Assembly: GCF_001295975.1 (NCBI RefSeq)
Contig: NZ_LJHU01000018.1
Location: forward strand, 62,001 to 126,000
From: Brevundimonas sp. AAP58
Lineage (GTDB): Bacteria > Pseudomonadota > Alphaproteobacteria > Caulobacterales > Caulobacteraceae
Direction of reading: 5' to 3'
DNA length: 64,000 nucleotides
Shown here: positions 62,565 to 64,000 of the stretch, piece by piece
Layout of the letters: the number at the start of each line of letters is the position of its first letter
How positions within the stretch are numbered: the stretch's first letter is position 1
The notes under the pieces: generated by a model
Databases searched by the model: none
The model's input: only the letters and a program-made list of their open reading frames with translations
Told to the model about the DNA's origin: nothing
Translations under genes and position numbers: made by a program

Positions 62565-63815
62565 ATGCGCCCCATGCTGCTCGCCGCCGCCACCTCCCTG
62601 ATCGCCTTCGCCGCCGCCTGCGGTGCCAATGGCGAGCCCAGCGCCGCCGGGCCGCAGCAGACCGGCGCGCCCGTCGAGACGCGGCCCGCCAACGCGCCGG
62701 ATCAGCAGCCGGCCTTTGCCAACCAGACCCGCGCGCCGGGTGTGACGACCGAGCGGGTCCTGGCCCACACGGTGGTCGCCTCGGGCCTGGTCCAGCCCTG
62801 GGGTCTGGCGCTGCTGCCCGACGGGCGCTGGCTGGTGACCGAGCTGGGCGGCAATCTGCGCATCGTCACAGCCGACGGCCAAGTGGGCCAGCCGATCGCG
62901 GGGCTGCCGGCCGTGGACGCCGTCGGGCAGGGCGGCCTGCTGGACGTCGCGGTGGGTCCGACCTTCGGCCAGGACCGCATGATCTACTGGAGCTATGCCG
63001 AGCGGCGACCCGACGGCCAGGGCGGGGACGGCAACGCCACTTCGGTCGCGCGGGGTGCCCTGTCGGCGGATGGGACGCGGGTGGAGAACGTTCAGGTCAT
63101 CTTCCGGGCGCTGCCGGTCTATGACGGCACCCACCACTTCGGCTCGGCCCTCGCCTTCGACCCGCAAGGCCACCTGTTCATCACGCTCGGCGACCGTTCG
63201 GACGCGCCGATGCGGCCGCAGGCGCAAGCCCTGAACAGCCACATGGGCAAGACCATCCGCATCAACGCCGATGGCTCCGTGCCCGCGGACAATCCCTTCG
63301 TCGGTCGTGCCGACGCCCTGCCCGAGATCTGGTCGCTGGGCCATCGCAATGTCCAGGGCGTGGCCATCCAGCCGGGCACTGGTGCCGCCTGGACGGTCGA
63401 GCACGGGACGCGCGGCGGCGACGAGATCAATCTGGTCGAGGGCGGCAAGAACTACGGCTGGCCGGAAGTCACCTACGGCATCGAGTATCGCGGCACGCCG
63501 ATCGCCGGCAGCGTCACGGCTCGCGCGGACACCGAACAGCCCGTCTACTACTGGGATCCCTCGATCGCGCCGGGCGGCCAGATTTTCTACGAAGGCGCCA
63601 TGTTCCCGGAGTGGCAGGGCAATCTGCTGGTCGCCGCCCTGCGCGACAAGCACATCGCCCGCCTGGTGATCGAGAACGGCCGGGTGGTCGGCGAAGAGCG
63701 CCTGCTGACTGATCTGGGCGAGCGCGTGCGCGACATCGCCATCGCCCCCGACGGTGCCGTCTGGGCCATCACCGACGAGGACAACGGCAAGCTGGTCCGC
63801 CTGGCGGCCGAGTAG
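62565..63815 (+). CDS. PQQ-dependent sugar dehydrogenase (Asd/GdhB-type) lipoprotein
   Basis: 416 residues. Signal peptide with a lipobox-like AFAAAC, then a six-bladed soluble PQQ glucose/sorbosone dehydrogenase fold: GLVQPWGLALLPDGRWLVTELGGNLRIV, GQGGLLDVAVGPTF, YDGTHHFGSALAFDPQGHLFITLGDR, KTIRINADGSVPADNPFV, EIWSLGHRNVQGVAIQP, WTVEHGTRGGDEINLVEGGKNYGWPEVTYG and YYWDPSIAPGGQIFYEG. It oxidises aldose sugars in the periplasm using PQQ if available. ATG 62565 follows CGGAGA. Confidence 0.9.
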   Translation: MRPMLLAAATSLIAFAAACGANGEPSAAGPQQTGAPVETRPANAPDQQPAFANQTRAPGVTTERVLAHTVVASGLVQPWGLALLPDGRWLVTELGGNLRIVTADGQVGQPIAGLPAVDAVGQGGLLDVAVGPTFGQDRMIYWSYAERRPDGQGGDGNATSVARGALSADGTRVENVQVIFRALPVYDGTHHFGSALAFDPQGHLFITLGDRSDAPMRPQAQALNSHMGKTIRINADGSVPADNPFVGRADALPEIWSLGHRNVQGVAIQPGTGAAWTVEHGTRGGDEINLVEGGKNYGWPEVTYGIEYRGTPIAGSVTARADTEQPVYYWDPSIAPGGQIFYEGAMFPEWQGNLLVAALRDKHIARLVIENGRVVGEERLLTDLGERVRDIAIAPDGAVWAITDEDNGKLVRLAAE

Positions 63816-63825
63816 TCGGCCGACG

Positions 63826-63850
63826 CCGGAAGGGCGATCAGCCCTTCCGG
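63826..63850. terminator. Hairpin overlapping the stop of the last small gene
   Basis: CCGGAAGGGC-GATCA-GCCCTTCCGG, a perfect 10-bp stem, lies 10 bp after the sugar dehydrogenase stop. The loop contains the stop codon of the convergent 50-codon gene. No T-run follows. Confidence 0.55.
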
Positions 63851-63990
63851 TCGATCTTCAGTGGAACGAAGTTGGACGGGTGGCTGACCACGCGCTGGCT
63901 GGCGCGCGGCTGGCGCTGACCGACCAGGAGCCCGCCCCACAGGGCGAAGGACATCATGGCGTGCTGGAGGTTCTTGTCCTTGTCGTTCAT
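63838..63990 (-). CDS. Small hypothetical protein of 50 residues
   Basis: Starts MNDKDKNLQHAMMSFALWGGLLVGQ and ends PSNFVPLKIDRKG. It has a short hydrophobic stretch (MMSFALWGGLLVG), a basic middle and no recognised family. Codon third positions are GC-rich as in real genes of this genome. The stop lies inside the hairpin that terminates the facing gene. Confidence 0.6.
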   Translation of the reverse strand: MNDKDKNLQHAMMSFALWGGLLVGQRQPRASQRVVSHPSNFVPLKIDRKG

Positions 63991-64000
63991 CGTGTGCGTC

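Overview
The window is GC-rich, densely coded alphaproteobacterial chromosome. A CckA hybrid kinase downstream of fliQ-fliR-flhB with a CtrA-like box in front, three large TonB-dependent receptors, XerC next to a DUF484 protein, and a likely 2,3-diamino-sugar (lipid A type) gene pair all suggest Caulobacterales, most probably Brevundimonas or a close relative. No rRNA, CRISPR array, prophage or complete insertion sequence was seen; one tRNA gene is present.

Layout. 1-3.6 kb: C4-dicarboxylate uptake (start of dctA, divergent dctBD, two DctD-type operator repeats). 3.7-8 kb: a decayed hydrolase fragment, then a beta-propeller phytase divergent from a TonB receptor. 8.1-11 kb: an atypical PAS kinase and two paralogous small membrane proteins. 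11-24 kb: housekeeping genes (lpdA, xerC, DUF484, fsa, priA, glpK, threonine dehydratase, MaoC hydratase, hydrolase, methyltransferase, polysaccharide export lipoprotein). 23.7-24.6 kb: a TMEM165/GDT1-type cation exporter with a yybP-ykoY manganese riboswitch whose downstream region holds two tandem 43-bp repeats. 25-28 kb: RNase D and lptC-lptA-lptB. 28-35 kb: regulators, a YggS/ThiE pair with overlapping start codons, GmhB, and an aminotransferase/dehydrogenase pair. 35-44 kb: exported DUF2141 proteins, a Tat-exported carotenoid oxygenase, LytTR and TetR regulators, a TonB receptor and an MFS transporter. 44-48 kb: sucC and sucD, unusually separated by a membrane protein and a VapBC-type module. 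48-52.5 kb: fliQ-fliR-flhB-cckA. 52.5-56.7 kb: an acyltransferase, then a tightly coupled three-gene operon (KAS III-like enzyme, heme-oxygenase-like diiron protein, unknown membrane protein). 56.7-64 kb: a CinA-type protein overlapped by a lower-GC two-gene islet, map, radC, an iron-type TonB receptor, tRNA-Met, a PQQ-type sugar dehydrogenase and a 50-codon gene.

How the genes work together. Import across the outer membrane is a recurring theme: phytate (phytase plus receptor), ferric siderophore, and an unknown ligand (TetR-receptor-MFS). Envelope construction is the second theme (Lpt bridge, GmhB, amino-sugar pair, export lipoprotein, acyltransferase). Signalling and cell cycle form the third (DctBD, CckA, OmpR-type regulator, a kinase lacking its phospho-histidine). 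The strongest candidates for new biology are the 53.9-56.7 kb operon, the manganese riboswitch with repeats in its expression platform, the toxin-antitoxin insertion inside sucCD, and a dct system whose activator has an altered sigma-54 contact motif and no visible sigma-54 promoter.
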